Of a DNA stretch of 64,000 bases, positions 16,692-24,314 are shown one piece after another (the first letter of the stretch is position 1; each line of letters opens with the position of its first letter). This stretch comes from Plantibacter flavus (GTDB lineage: Bacteria > Actinomycetota > Actinomycetes > Actinomycetales > Microbacteriaceae). Below the pieces are notes generated by a model. It made no database searches. It had not been told where the DNA came from and saw only the letters and a program-made list of their open reading frames with translations. Location: positions 310,001-374,000 of the forward strand of contig NZ_CP019402.1 of the NCBI RefSeq assembly GCF_002024505.1. The letters run 5' to 3'. The position numbers and the translations under genes were made by a program.

Positions 16692-17269
16692 GCGCGGCTC
16701 AGGCTCTGTTCGTCGATGAAGATGTTGAGGCGCCGCAAGTGCTCCGGCGAGCGGGTGCGCGCACGCTCCCGCAGGCTGTCGAACTGGGAGACGAACCATG
16801 GCTCGGGCAGCGGCGTCGGCTCGGGCCATCGTGAAGTGAGCGCATCAGGCAGTGCTCGGCCGTAATGGGCTCTGAACAGGGTGTCCCATCCGGTGTCCGG
16901 GAGTTCCTGTGGAGGCCTGCCGAACAGCGGGTCAGCCGCAAGGCCTGGCTCGACCGTGACCTTCTGCACCGCTTGCGTCAGCAGACGGAGGGCAAACGTG
17001 CGATCTCCCTCGATGAGTGCGTCGCTCATGGCCTTCGCGACGCCGGCGGGCGAGAACCGAGCGGCGGGTGATGACGAGTCGACCGCATCGATGACGATGT
17101 CCTTGCCCAGGGCGCGCAGTGCCCGCTCGAGCGACGCGAGCTTGATCGTCGCGTCCTCCTCAGACCTCAGGAGCTGTGAGATCGCCCCAGGGGTGACGTG
17201 CAGGCGCCGAGCCAGTTCGGCCCCGCTCGTCCCCGCAGCGCTCATCGTGTCCCGAATCAGCGTACTCAC
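16688..17269 (-). CDS. XRE-type HTH protein, antitoxin-like
   Basis: A 193-residue protein with an N-terminal Cro/XRE helix-turn-helix: SGAELARRLHVTPGAISQLL followed by RSEEDATIKLASLERALRAL. The C-terminal part (PEPWFVSQFDSLRERARTRS, then PEHLRRLNIFIDEQSLSRA) is a separate domain of unknown role. GTG 17267-17269 has AGGGGAG upstream. The next gene, a nucleotidyltransferase, started with a GTGA overlap but is now frameshifted. The pairing resembles HTH/nucleotidyltransferase toxin-antitoxin-like modules, where this partner would be the antitoxin and autoregulator. This gene itself is intact. Confidence 0.75.
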   Translation of the reverse strand: MSTLIRDTMSAAGTSGAELARRLHVTPGAISQLLRSEEDATIKLASLERALRALGKDIVIDAVDSSSPAARFSPAGVAKAMSDALIEGDRTFALRLLTQAVQKVTVEPGLAADPLFGRPPQELPDTGWDTLFRAHYGRALPDALTSRWPEPTPLPEPWFVSQFDSLRERARTRSPEHLRRLNIFIDEQSLSRA

Positions 17270-17283
17270 CGACTCCCCTATCG

Positions 17284-17297
17284 TTAGCTACAGCTAA
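17284..17297. promoter_or_regulatory. Palindrome upstream of the XRE gene
   Basis: TTAGCTACAGCTAA has 6-bp perfect arms and lies 14 bases before the XRE start, where an autoregulatory operator would be expected. Its AT content is much higher than the surroundings. Confidence 0.5.
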
Positions 17298-17377
17298 ATC
17301 CTATCAGGGCATGCTGATCAATCGCCTGCGCTGCGAATGGTTCCTCCCTGTCGGACCTCTGCTCTAGCGTCGAGCGC

Positions 17378-18508
17378 ATGCGTTCGTTCCGGATCCAGGT
17401 GCCCGATGCCGACCTCGAGGACCTGCGGCGGCGACTCGACACGGTTCGCCTCCCCGCCGCGATCGGTGATGCGGCCGAGGAGAGCGCCCTCTCGCTCGAC
17501 CGGTTGCGGGCACTCGTCGCCCACTGGCGGGACGGCTTCGACTGGCGGCGCGTAGAACGCGAGCTCCAGGAGGTGCCGCAGTTCGAGGTGGAGGTCGACG
17601 GGCAGCGGCTGCATGTCGCGCGGCTACCGGCACCGGGCGGCGTCACGGTGACGGTCACGGTGATCGCGTTCCACGGTTGGCCGTACTCCTTCGTCGAGAT
17701 GCTGCCGCTGGCGAGGGAACTCGCAGGACGCACGGTCGACCTCGGGGGCGGCCGGACACTCGGCTTCGAGGTCGTCGTCCCCTCCCTGCCCGGGTACGGG
17801 TTCTCGGCGCCGCTCTTGGACCGGCCGTTCACCGGTCCGGTGGTCGCCGAACTGATGCACGCGCTCATGACCGAGGTCTTGGGGCACGTGAGCTACCTCA
17901 CCTACGGCGAGGACGTCGGTTCGACGACGAGCGACTGGCTCGCGGCGCTGTATCCCGAATCGGTGATCGGCCAGTTCGCGACCCACGCCGCCTTCCCGGC
18001 GGCGTCCCGAGCCCGCGACCTCACCGCCGAGGAGCAGGGCTGGCTCGATCGACACGACCAGGAGTGGGCTCGTGGTCTCGCCTACGCCCGGGTGCAGGCC
18101 ACCAGGCCCGAGATCCTCGCGACGGCCCTGAATGACTCACCGGTGGGCCTCGCCGCATGGATCGCGGAGAAGCTGCTCGCGTGGGCGGGCGACGGCACCT
18201 GGTGGACCGACGACGAGCTGCTGACCACGGTCTCGCTGTACTGGTTCACGCAGAGCATCGGATCCTCGTTCCGGCCGTATCGCGACCACCCGAAGCAGCC
18301 CGAACTCCCGCTGATCGAGGTGCCCGTGGCCGTCGCCGTGCAGACGGGCGAACGCGGACTCCCGCGCTCCTACGCGGCGCGGGCGTACAGCGACATCCGG
18401 AGCTGGACGGAACTGGATCGCGGGGCGCACTTCACGGCCTGGCAGGTGCCGGTCGCTGTGGCGGACCGGATCCAGGCCTTCGTCGAGACGCTTCCCGTCA
18501 CCGACTGA
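17378..18508 (+). CDS. Epoxide hydrolase family protein (EHN type)
   Basis: A 376-residue alpha/beta hydrolase. Residues 1-100 form the epoxide-hydrolase N-terminal domain (FRIQVPDADLEDLRRRLDTV, WRDGFDWRRVERELQE). The oxyanion motif is FHGWPYSFVEM, the nucleophile aspartate is in LTYGEDVGSTTSDWLA, and the closing histidine in ELDRGAHFTAWQVP. Substrate-positioning tyrosines are plausible in the cap region. The family opens epoxides to diols, and some members act on juvenile-hormone-like or lipid epoxides. The ATG at 17378 gives the normal family start. Single gene, convergent with the MarR gene at 18517. Confidence 0.87.
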   Translation: MRSFRIQVPDADLEDLRRRLDTVRLPAAIGDAAEESALSLDRLRALVAHWRDGFDWRRVERELQEVPQFEVEVDGQRLHVARLPAPGGVTVTVTVIAFHGWPYSFVEMLPLARELAGRTVDLGGGRTLGFEVVVPSLPGYGFSAPLLDRPFTGPVVAELMHALMTEVLGHVSYLTYGEDVGSTTSDWLAALYPESVIGQFATHAAFPAASRARDLTAEEQGWLDRHDQEWARGLAYARVQATRPEILATALNDSPVGLAAWIAEKLLAWAGDGTWWTDDELLTTVSLYWFTQSIGSSFRPYRDHPKQPELPLIEVPVAVAVQTGERGLPRSYAARAYSDIRSWTELDRGAHFTAWQVPVAVADRIQAFVETLPVTD

Positions 18509-18516
18509 TCGGCTCC

Positions 18517-18963
18517 TCAGTCCTCGTCGTCGCGAAGTGATCGGATCATGGTGCGCAGGACGACGAGCGCCTCCCGCTGCTGATCGGGGGTCATGCCACT
18601 CAGCATCCGGACTTCGACCGATCGCACGGCGGCGGACGCCTGCGCGAGCTGCTCGCGGCCGAGCGGGGTGAGTCGCGTCGGTAGCGCCTTGCCGACGGGG
18701 GCCTGTTCGGGGCGGCTGACGAAGCCGTCGCGCTCGAGGGCCTGCAAGAGGACGTTCATCGACTGGCGGGTCACGAAGGCCCCGCGGGCGAGCTCGGAGT
18801 TCGACAGCCCAGGTCGCTGGGCGAGGAGTTCGAGGCAGGAGTAGTGCGTGATCGTCATGCCGAGTGGCCGCAAGACCGCCTCCATCGCCGAGCGGAGCGC
18901 GCTCGCCGCCTCCTTCAGGAGGTAGCCGAGCGACGTGTCCAGTTCGATCCGATCTTGACCCAT
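18517..18963 (-). CDS. MarR family transcriptional regulator
   Basis: A 148-residue regulator: GYLLKEAASALRSAMEAVLR, LGMTITHYSCLELLAQRPGL, SNSELARGAFVTRQSMNVLL and QALERDGFVSRPEQ form the MarR helices and recognition helix. The wing runs on to ALPTRLTPLGREQLAQAS. ATG 18961-18963 begins one base inside a TGTCAG palindrome, so autoregulation is very likely. It is divergent from a VOC-family gene, and a third related palindrome sits before the alcohol dehydrogenase at 19558, which suggests a small aldehyde/electrophile regulon. Confidence 0.87.
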   Translation of the reverse strand: MGQDRIELDTSLGYLLKEAASALRSAMEAVLRPLGMTITHYSCLELLAQRPGLSNSELARGAFVTRQSMNVLLQALERDGFVSRPEQAPVGKALPTRLTPLGREQLAQASAAVRSVEVRMLSGMTPDQQREALVVLRTMIRSLRDDED

Positions 18964-19006
18964 GTCAGTATTCTGACATAGAGTGATGCGTGTCAGATAA
19001 CTGACA
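18963..19006. promoter_or_regulatory. Twin MarR operators
   Basis: TGTCAGTATTCTGACA (18963-18978) and TGTCAGATAACTGACA (18991-19006) are two palindromes with identical arms and 4-bp AT centres, spaced 28 bp apart between the divergent MarR and VOC genes. Confidence 0.72.
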
Positions 19007-19018
19007 CAATACGATTGG

Positions 19019-19396
19019 ATGCACATCATGCCCGTTACCGGACCGGACTTCATCTCCCTCCAAGTCGCCGACCTCGACGCCTCGCAGGCCTTCTACGAGC
19101 AGTACCTCGGCCTCGTCCGCTCGCAGGCCGGCCCGCCGCACGCGGTCGTCTTCGAGACGACGCCGACCGCCTTCGCCCTGCGCGACATCGTCCCCGGAAC
19201 CGATCTCGCCTCCGCGCCCCAGCCTGGGATCGGCGCGGCGATCTGGCTGCACGCCACGGACGTCCAGGAGATCCACGACGCCCTCGTCGCCGACGGGCAC
19301 ACGATCGTCTCGGCGCCGATCGACGGCCCGTTCGGTCGCACCTTCACCTTCGCCGACCCGGACGGCTACCAGCTGACCCTCCATGACCGCGCCTGA
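19019..19396 (+). CDS. VOC family protein (glyoxalase/dioxygenase superfamily)
   Basis: A 125-residue single-module VOC protein: DFISLQVADLDASQAFYEQY at the N terminus gives the first beta-alpha-beta unit, and TFTFADPDGYQLTLHD closes the second. Metal-binding candidates are His62 region residues (AIWLHATDVQEIHDAL) and a glutamine or glutamate near the end. Start ATG 19019 or ATG 19028; both follow the operator at once, so the transcript may have little or no leader. Divergent from MarR and likely repressed by it. Members act as glyoxalases, resistance proteins or dioxygenases; the substrate is unknown. Confidence 0.82.
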   Translation: MHIMPVTGPDFISLQVADLDASQAFYEQYLGLVRSQAGPPHAVVFETTPTAFALRDIVPGTDLASAPQPGIGAAIWLHATDVQEIHDALVADGHTIVSAPIDGPFGRTFTFADPDGYQLTLHDRA

Positions 19397-19480
19397 GCTC
19401 GCTCGGGGGCCTGCCGTCGGCTCGTCATTCGGCGCTGTCAACGGGGTGCCGGCCGACGGATCGAGGCGCATACTGGAACG

Positions 19481-19496
19481 GTCAGACTTATCTGAC
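19481..19496. promoter_or_regulatory. Third MarR-type palindrome, upstream of the alcohol dehydrogenase
   Basis: GTCAGACTTATCTGAC has 6-bp arms and a 4-bp centre and shares the GTCAG/CTGAC words with the twin sites at 18963 and 18991. A small hairpin, GTCGCT/AGCGAC at 19501-19517, follows in the leader. Confidence 0.5.
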
Positions 19497-19557
19497 ACAC
19501 GTCGCTTAGTGAGCGACTGCGGCGTGCGGTTCCGACGCTCGAGGAGGATGTCTCACC

Positions 19558-20604
19558 ATGAAGGCACTGCGGTACACGAAGATCGGCTCGGCCCCCGAGG
19601 TCGTCGAGATCGAGAAGCCGACACCGGGGCCGGGTGAGATCCTGCTGAAGGTCACCGCCGCCGGTGTCTGCCACTCCGACGACTACGTCATGAGCCTCCC
19701 CGAGGAGGACTACCTCGCGCAGCAGTACCCGCTGCCGCTCACGCTCGGACACGAGGGTGCCGGTGTCATCGAGTCGTTCGGTGAGGGTGTCGAGACGGGC
19801 CTGCAGATCGGTGACGCGGTCGCCGTCTACGGGCCGTGGGGCTGCGGCCACTGCCTGAACTGTTCGCAGGGCAAGGAGAACTACTGCACGAACGCCGTCG
19901 CCGAGGGGATCCGTCCTCCCGGGCTCGGCAGCCAGGGCTCGATGGCCGAGTACATGATCGTCGACGACGTGCGTCACCTGGTGCCGATCGGCGACCTCGA
20001 CCCCGTGAAGAACGTGTCGCTCACCGACGCGGGCCTCACGCCGTACCACGCGATCAAGCGCAGCCTGCCGAAGCTCGGTGCCGGCACTTTCGCCGTCGTC
20101 ATCGGATCCGGTGGCCTCGGTCACGTCGGCATCCAGATGCTCAAGGCGCTCTCCGGTGCGACGGTCATCGTCCTCGACGTGAGCGACGAGAAGCTCGAGC
20201 TGGCCAAGCACGTCGGTGCCGACGTCACGCTCATCAGCGACGAATCGGCTGCAGGCAAGATCCGCGAGCTGACCGGCGGCATCGGGGTCGACGCCGTGTT
20301 CGACTTCGTCGGCGCAGGCCCGACCATCGCCACGGCCACCGCGGTCGCCGCCATGGAGGCCGACGTGACGATCGTGGGCATCGGCGGCGGTTCGGCGACC
20401 GTCGGCTTCGGGTCGATCGCCTACGACGCCGCCGTGCGCGTGCCGTACTGGGGTTCGCGGAGCGAGCTCATCGAAGTCTTCGAGCTCGCGAAGGCGGGCA
20501 AGGTCGACGTCGAGGTGCAGCCGTACTCGCTCGCCGACGCCCCGAAGGCCTACGAGGACCTGCACGCGGGAACGATCCGCGGGCGTGCGGTCATCGTCCC
20601 GTAA
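19558..20604 (+). CDS. Zinc-dependent NAD(P) alcohol dehydrogenase
   Basis: A 348-residue medium-chain dehydrogenase. Catalytic zinc ligands lie in AGVCHSDDYV and LTLGHEGAGVIESFGEGVE; structural zinc cysteines are in YGPWGCGHCLNCSQGKENYC. The nucleotide-binding motif is VVIGSGGLGHVGIQMLKAL near residue 180, followed by an acidic residue (VIVLDVSDE) that favours NAD over NADP. GAGGAGG lies seven bases before the ATG. Upstream is a palindrome of the nearby MarR type. Similar enzymes oxidise primary or aryl alcohols; the true substrate is not readable. Confidence 0.88.
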   Translation: MKALRYTKIGSAPEVVEIEKPTPGPGEILLKVTAAGVCHSDDYVMSLPEEDYLAQQYPLPLTLGHEGAGVIESFGEGVETGLQIGDAVAVYGPWGCGHCLNCSQGKENYCTNAVAEGIRPPGLGSQGSMAEYMIVDDVRHLVPIGDLDPVKNVSLTDAGLTPYHAIKRSLPKLGAGTFAVVIGSGGLGHVGIQMLKALSGATVIVLDVSDEKLELAKHVGADVTLISDESAAGKIRELTGGIGVDAVFDFVGAGPTIATATAVAAMEADVTIVGIGGGSATVGFGSIAYDAAVRVPYWGSRSELIEVFELAKAGKVDVEVQPYSLADAPKAYEDLHAGTIRGRAVIVP

Positions 20605-20616
20605 TCACGACGCTCG

Positions 20617-20654
20617 GAACCGGCGTCCGTCGCACTCGCGGCGGGCGCCGGTTC
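20617..20654 (+). terminator. Terminator hairpin after the alcohol dehydrogenase
   Basis: GAACCGGCG at 20617-20625 pairs perfectly with CGCCGGTTC at 20646-20654, 13 bp past the stop codon, followed by a short T-rich run (TGTGTT). Confidence 0.6.
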
Positions 20655-20690
20655 TGTGTTCCAGTGCACCTCGGCACAGCGTTCACACCC

Positions 20691-20753
20691 TCGAAACACT
20701 TTCGACACTGCATCGAAACTCCATCCGCGCATACTTTCAATACAGTATCGAAA
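20691..20753. promoter_or_regulatory. Tandem operators upstream of the GlnT-type gene
   Basis: TTTCGACACTGCATCGAAA (20700-20718) and TTTCAATACAGTATCGAAA (20735-20753) are near-perfect 19-bp palindromes 35 bp apart, centre to centre. A third palindrome, TCGAAACACTTTCGA (20691-20705), overlaps the first. The same word occurs upstream of the amt gene at 24845. Confidence 0.72.
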
Positions 20754-20795
20754 TGAGTCGCTGCGAGGGTGGCGACGCAACCGGAGGAGCATCCC

Positions 20796-22157
20796 ATGAC
20801 CGTCGTCGAGACCGTTACCACCGTGGAGTCCGTCCGCGCCCGCCTGCAGGAGGCCGGCGTCAAGTACGCGATGGCGAGCTTCGTGGACATGCACGGCAGC
20901 ATCAAGACCAAGTTCGTCCCGCTGTCCCACCTCGAGCGCATGGCCGGGGGATCGGAGCTCTTCACGGGGGCCGCGCTCGACGGCCTCCCGCAGGCGATCA
21001 GTGACGAGGAGCTCTCCGCCCGTCCCGACCTCGACAGCGCCGTGCAGTTGCCGTGGCGGAAGGACGTCGCCTTCTTCGCGAGCGACCTCTACACGAAGGG
21101 CGAGCCGTTCGAGGCGGCGTCGCGCAACATCCTCAAGCGCCAGCTCGATGCGGCTGCCGAGATGGGCTACACCTTCAACCTCGGGATCGAGACCGAGTTC
21201 TTCGTCCTCAAGGACACCCCGGAGGGTGTGACCGAGGTCAGCGACCGCGACGACCTCGCGAAGCCCTGCTACACGGCGACCGCGGCGCTCGACAACCTCG
21301 ATTGGCTCACCGAGCTGGTCGAGGCGATGACCGAGATGGGCTGGGGCGTGTACTCGTTCGACCACGAGGACGCCCCGGGGCAGTTCGAGATCGACTTCAA
21401 CTACTCCGACGCCCTCACCATGGCCGACCGCGCCGTCTTCTTCCGGCTCATGGCCAACGAGATCGTCCGCAAGCACGGTTACTTCGCGACCTTCATGCCG
21501 AAGCCCTTCGCCGACCGAAGCGGGTCGGGTGCGCACTTCAACATGTCGCTCGCCGACATCGAGACCGGCGAGAACCTGTTCGAGACCGACGACGACCCAC
21601 GTGGTTGCGGCATCTCGGAGCTCGGCTACAAGTTCATCGCCGGTGTCCTCAAGCACGCGCCCGCGCTCTCGGCGGTCATCGCGCCGACGGTCAACAGTTA
21701 CAAGCGGCTCGTGCGTCAGGGGAGCATGTCGGGTTCCACCTGGGCTCCGGTCTTCGTGAGCTACGGCAACAACAACCGGACGAACATGCTGCGCGTGCCG
21801 CTCCAGGGCGGGCGCGTGGAGTGCCGGGCTGCGGACATCAGCTGTAACCCGTACCTCGGGGCGGCGCTCATCCTCGCCGCAGGCCTCGAAGGTATCCGCG
21901 AGGACCTCGACCCGGGAGCCCCGCACACCGAGAACATGTACGACTACACCGAGGCGCAGGTCGCGCAGCTCGGCATCGGCATGCTGCCACGGAGCCTCGG
22001 TGAGGCGGTCGACGAGTTCGCCACCGACTCGCTGTCGCGTGCCGTCTTCGGCGAGGCCATGTACGACGCGTTCATCGACTACAAGCGCCAGGAGTGGAAC
22101 GAGTACCAGGCACACGTCTCGGACTGGGAGACCGCCCGCTACCTGAAGTTCTTCTGA
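20796..22157 (+). CDS. glnT: Glutamine synthetase family protein, GlnT (type III) group
   Basis: A 453-residue ligase. N-terminal beta-grasp: VKYAMASFVDMHGSIKTKFV. Catalytic domain: LGIETEFFVL (metal-binding glutamates), GQFEIDFNYSDAL, SGSGAHFNMSL (substrate histidine), NSYKRLVRQGSMSG, and RTNMLRVPLQGGRVECRAAD. These and the length match the GlnT/gamma-glutamylmethylamide-synthetase branch, not GlnA. The ATG at 20796 follows GGAGGAG by eight bases. It heads an operon with a MetX-like hydrolase, with a TetR gene next and an ammonium transporter beyond. The role is ligation of ammonia or a small amine to glutamate; which of the two is unknown. Confidence 0.86.
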   Translation: MTVVETVTTVESVRARLQEAGVKYAMASFVDMHGSIKTKFVPLSHLERMAGGSELFTGAALDGLPQAISDEELSARPDLDSAVQLPWRKDVAFFASDLYTKGEPFEAASRNILKRQLDAAAEMGYTFNLGIETEFFVLKDTPEGVTEVSDRDDLAKPCYTATAALDNLDWLTELVEAMTEMGWGVYSFDHEDAPGQFEIDFNYSDALTMADRAVFFRLMANEIVRKHGYFATFMPKPFADRSGSGAHFNMSLADIETGENLFETDDDPRGCGISELGYKFIAGVLKHAPALSAVIAPTVNSYKRLVRQGSMSGSTWAPVFVSYGNNNRTNMLRVPLQGGRVECRAADISCNPYLGAALILAAGLEGIREDLDPGAPHTENMYDYTEAQVAQLGIGMLPRSLGEAVDEFATDSLSRAVFGEAMYDAFIDYKRQEWNEYQAHVSDWETARYLKFF

Positions 22158-22162
22158 TCACG

Positions 22163-23161
22163 ATGCACCAAGTCCTCGACCTCGGGAGGTTCGCGCTGGA
22201 GTCCGGCGCGGACCTCCCGGAGGCGCGGCTCGCGTACACGACGCAGGGCGCGCTGAACGCCGACGGTGACAACGCCGTCCTGCTCCCGAGCTACTACACC
22301 GGGACGCACGAGAGCTACGAGCCGTGGATCGGGCCGGGCCGCGCGCTCGACCCGGCCCGCTGGTTCATCGTCTCGGTGAACCTGTTCGGCAACGGCGTCT
22401 CGACGTCGCCGTCGAACGCGGCTGAGGAGGTGCGCGGTGCCGCGTTCCCCGAGGTCTCGATCGGTGACGACGTCCGTGCGCAACGGCAGCTCGCCGACCA
22501 CCTCGGTGTCCGCCGCTGGCGGTTGATCGCCGGCTGGTCGATGAGCGCGCTGCAGGCCTACGAGTGGGCGGTGCGGTATCCGGAGTTCGTCGACGCGTTC
22601 CTCCCGGTCGCCGGTGCCGCGCGGTGTTCGCCCCACAACGCCGTCTTCCTGGCGGGCGTCGAGGCGGCGCTCCGGGCGGATCCGGCCTTCGACGGCGGCC
22701 GCTACACGACACCGCCACGGGCCGGACTCCGCGCATTCGGGACGGTCTATGCGGGGTGGGCCTACTCGCAGGCGTTCTTCCGGGATGGCACCTACCGCGA
22801 GCTCGGGTACACCGACGTCGCAGACCTCCTCGAGGACTGGGCGGCCGACCACGAGCGGTGGGACGCGAACGACCTGCTCGCGATGCTGCGCACCTGGCAG
22901 CGGGCGGATCCCGGGCAGGGGGTCGAGGGCGGGTTGGCTGCGGCGCTCGGGCGAGTGCGCGCGCGGAGCATCGTCATGCCGTCGTCGACCGACCTCTACT
23001 TCACCGTCGAGGACAACGTCCTGGAGTCGGCGATGATGCGTCGGAGCGAGGTGCGGGTGATCGAGTCCGACCTCGGACACGTGGCTGGGCGGCCTGGCGT
23101 GCGTGCCGCCGAGACGGCCGTGATCGAGGCGGCCATGCGGGAGCTGCTGGCCGAGGGCTGA
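22163..23161 (+). CDS. MetX-like alpha/beta hydrolase in the GlnT operon
   Basis: A 332-residue alpha/beta-fold protein of the homoserine acetyltransferase-like group: LPEARLAYTTQGALNADGDN, VLLPSYYTGTHESYEPWIGP, and the nucleophile in LIAGWSMSALQAYEWAVRYP (serine in G-W-S-M-S). The acid is likely the aspartate in MPSSTDLYF and the histidine that in ESDLGHVAGRPG. It begins five bases after the glnT stop. The context with an amine/ammonia ligase and Amt suggests an amide or ester hydrolase that supplies ammonia, rather than methionine synthesis; this is inference. Confidence 0.78.
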   Translation: MHQVLDLGRFALESGADLPEARLAYTTQGALNADGDNAVLLPSYYTGTHESYEPWIGPGRALDPARWFIVSVNLFGNGVSTSPSNAAEEVRGAAFPEVSIGDDVRAQRQLADHLGVRRWRLIAGWSMSALQAYEWAVRYPEFVDAFLPVAGAARCSPHNAVFLAGVEAALRADPAFDGGRYTTPPRAGLRAFGTVYAGWAYSQAFFRDGTYRELGYTDVADLLEDWAADHERWDANDLLAMLRTWQRADPGQGVEGGLAAALGRVRARSIVMPSSTDLYFTVEDNVLESAMMRRSEVRVIESDLGHVAGRPGVRAAETAVIEAAMRELLAEG

Positions 23162-23219
23162 GGCGCTGTGCCCGCCCGTAGGATTGGCGGAGGTGTCCGC
23201 GAGCAGGGAGTGGTGATCG

Positions 23220-23957
23220 ATGGCCGGCCGCACAGGAGCATCGCCCGGTCGTCCCCGCGCCAGCGGGGTCGCCGCCGAGGATCCTCGTGAGGAGATCATC
23301 CAGGTCGCGACCAGACTGTTCGCGGAGCGCGGGTACGAGCGCACGAGCATGACGATGCTGGCCGAGGCGTGCGGGATGAAGCAGTCCTCGCTCTACTACT
23401 GGTTCGCGAACAAGCGCGAGGTGCTGCGGGCGACCGCCGCCTCGAACCGCCAGTCGGTCGGCGCCGCGGAGGCCCTCGGTCCGATCGAGGCCGACGTCCC
23501 CGCGAAGCTCTACCGCGTCCTCTACGAGGACGGTGTCGCGATCTGCGAGGCGCCCTTCGACTACAACGAGATCGAGCGGCTCGCGGCGGAGCATCCCGAC
23601 GACCTCGCGTCGTTCTGGGACGACTACCGCACGCTGTTCACGTTCATCGCCGGACTCATCCGAGACGGCGTCGAGCAGGGTACCCTCGTGCTCGGAGGAA
23701 GCGAGACGCCGGAGTGGGCTGCGGCCGCCGCGCTCCACGCCAACGAGGGCATGCAGAAGGCCTTCCGCTATGGCTCCGGCGACATCGCCGCCCAGTACCC
23801 GCCGGTCGAGGCCGCCGAGGGTGCGAGCGAGGCGGACCGCATCAGGGCCTTCGCGCGGCGCACCGCCTCCGCCACCCTCCACAGCCTGTTGGTCGACCGC
23901 GCAGCGCTCGCCGACGTCGAGCGGGCTGCGCTCCACCTCGACCTCGCCGGGGAGTGA
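23220..23957 (+). CDS. TetR family transcriptional regulator
   Basis: A 245-residue TetR protein: IIQVATRLFAERGYERTSMT, MLAEACGMKQSSLYYWFANK and REVLRATAAS form the N-terminal HTH at residues about 25-75. The rest is a large ligand domain with PFDYNEIERLAAEHP. It follows the hydrolase gene by 58 bp and is probably co-transcribed or driven by its own promoter. The palindromes upstream of glnT and amt, 19 bp with a TTTCRA-type half-site, have the geometry expected for a TetR dimer pair, so it is the best candidate for their repressor. Confidence 0.85.
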   Translation: MAGRTGASPGRPRASGVAAEDPREEIIQVATRLFAERGYERTSMTMLAEACGMKQSSLYYWFANKREVLRATAASNRQSVGAAEALGPIEADVPAKLYRVLYEDGVAICEAPFDYNEIERLAAEHPDDLASFWDDYRTLFTFIAGLIRDGVEQGTLVLGGSETPEWAAAAALHANEGMQKAFRYGSGDIAAQYPPVEAAEGASEADRIRAFARRTASATLHSLLVDRAALADVERAALHLDLAGE

Positions 23958-23961
23958 GCTG

Positions 23962-24312
23962 CTACTTCGTCTCGTTCGGGTGGCTCGTGTGCACCTGCTC
24001 CAGATAGACGGTGCATCCGTCGACGTAGTACCAGATACGCGCCGTCCCCTTCGCGGTCGGCTTGTGCTGCCAGCGTTCGTGCGTCTGCCCAGCTCGGGTG
24101 ATGACGCCGAGATCGCCCATGAGTCGGTAATTCGTGAGCGTGGTGTCCAACGGTGTCGAGGTGAGGAAGTCCCAGGTGTCGGCCATGGAGTTCCGAATGG
24201 TGGCGACGAGGTCTTGCCACCCGCGGCTGGCCTCGGCGGTCGCGAAGCGTATCTCGTACTGGATCTTCTTCGGCGGGCGCGGAACCAGCGCTCCTCTCTT
24301 GGATGCCGCCAC
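23962..24312 (-). CDS. Toxin-like protein of a Phd-type toxin-antitoxin pair
   Basis: A 116-residue basic protein: KKIQYEIRFATAEASRGWQD, LVATIRNSMADTWDFLTS, and the C-terminal TARIWYYVDGCTVYLEQVHT, SHPNETK. The final strand-turn-strand with an Arg-Ile-Trp-Tyr core looks like the ParE/RelE fold, in which the toxin ends with a histidine/lysine-rich strand. GTG 24310-24312 follows the antitoxin stop by two bases. It lies on the opposite strand from its neighbours and inside the GlnT/Amt island. Assignment rests on gene order and pattern; ribonuclease or gyrase-poison activity cannot be told. Confidence 0.68.
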   Translation of the reverse strand: MAASKRGALVPRPPKKIQYEIRFATAEASRGWQDLVATIRNSMADTWDFLTSTPLDTTLTNYRLMGDLGVITRAGQTHERWQHKPTAKGTARIWYYVDGCTVYLEQVHTSHPNETK

Positions 24313-24314
24313 GG

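Noticed and set aside
22163..23161. Homoserine O-acetyltransferase (metX)
   Set aside because: The fold matches, but the context is nitrogen assimilation and no methionine gene is near; kept only as MetX-like hydrolase.
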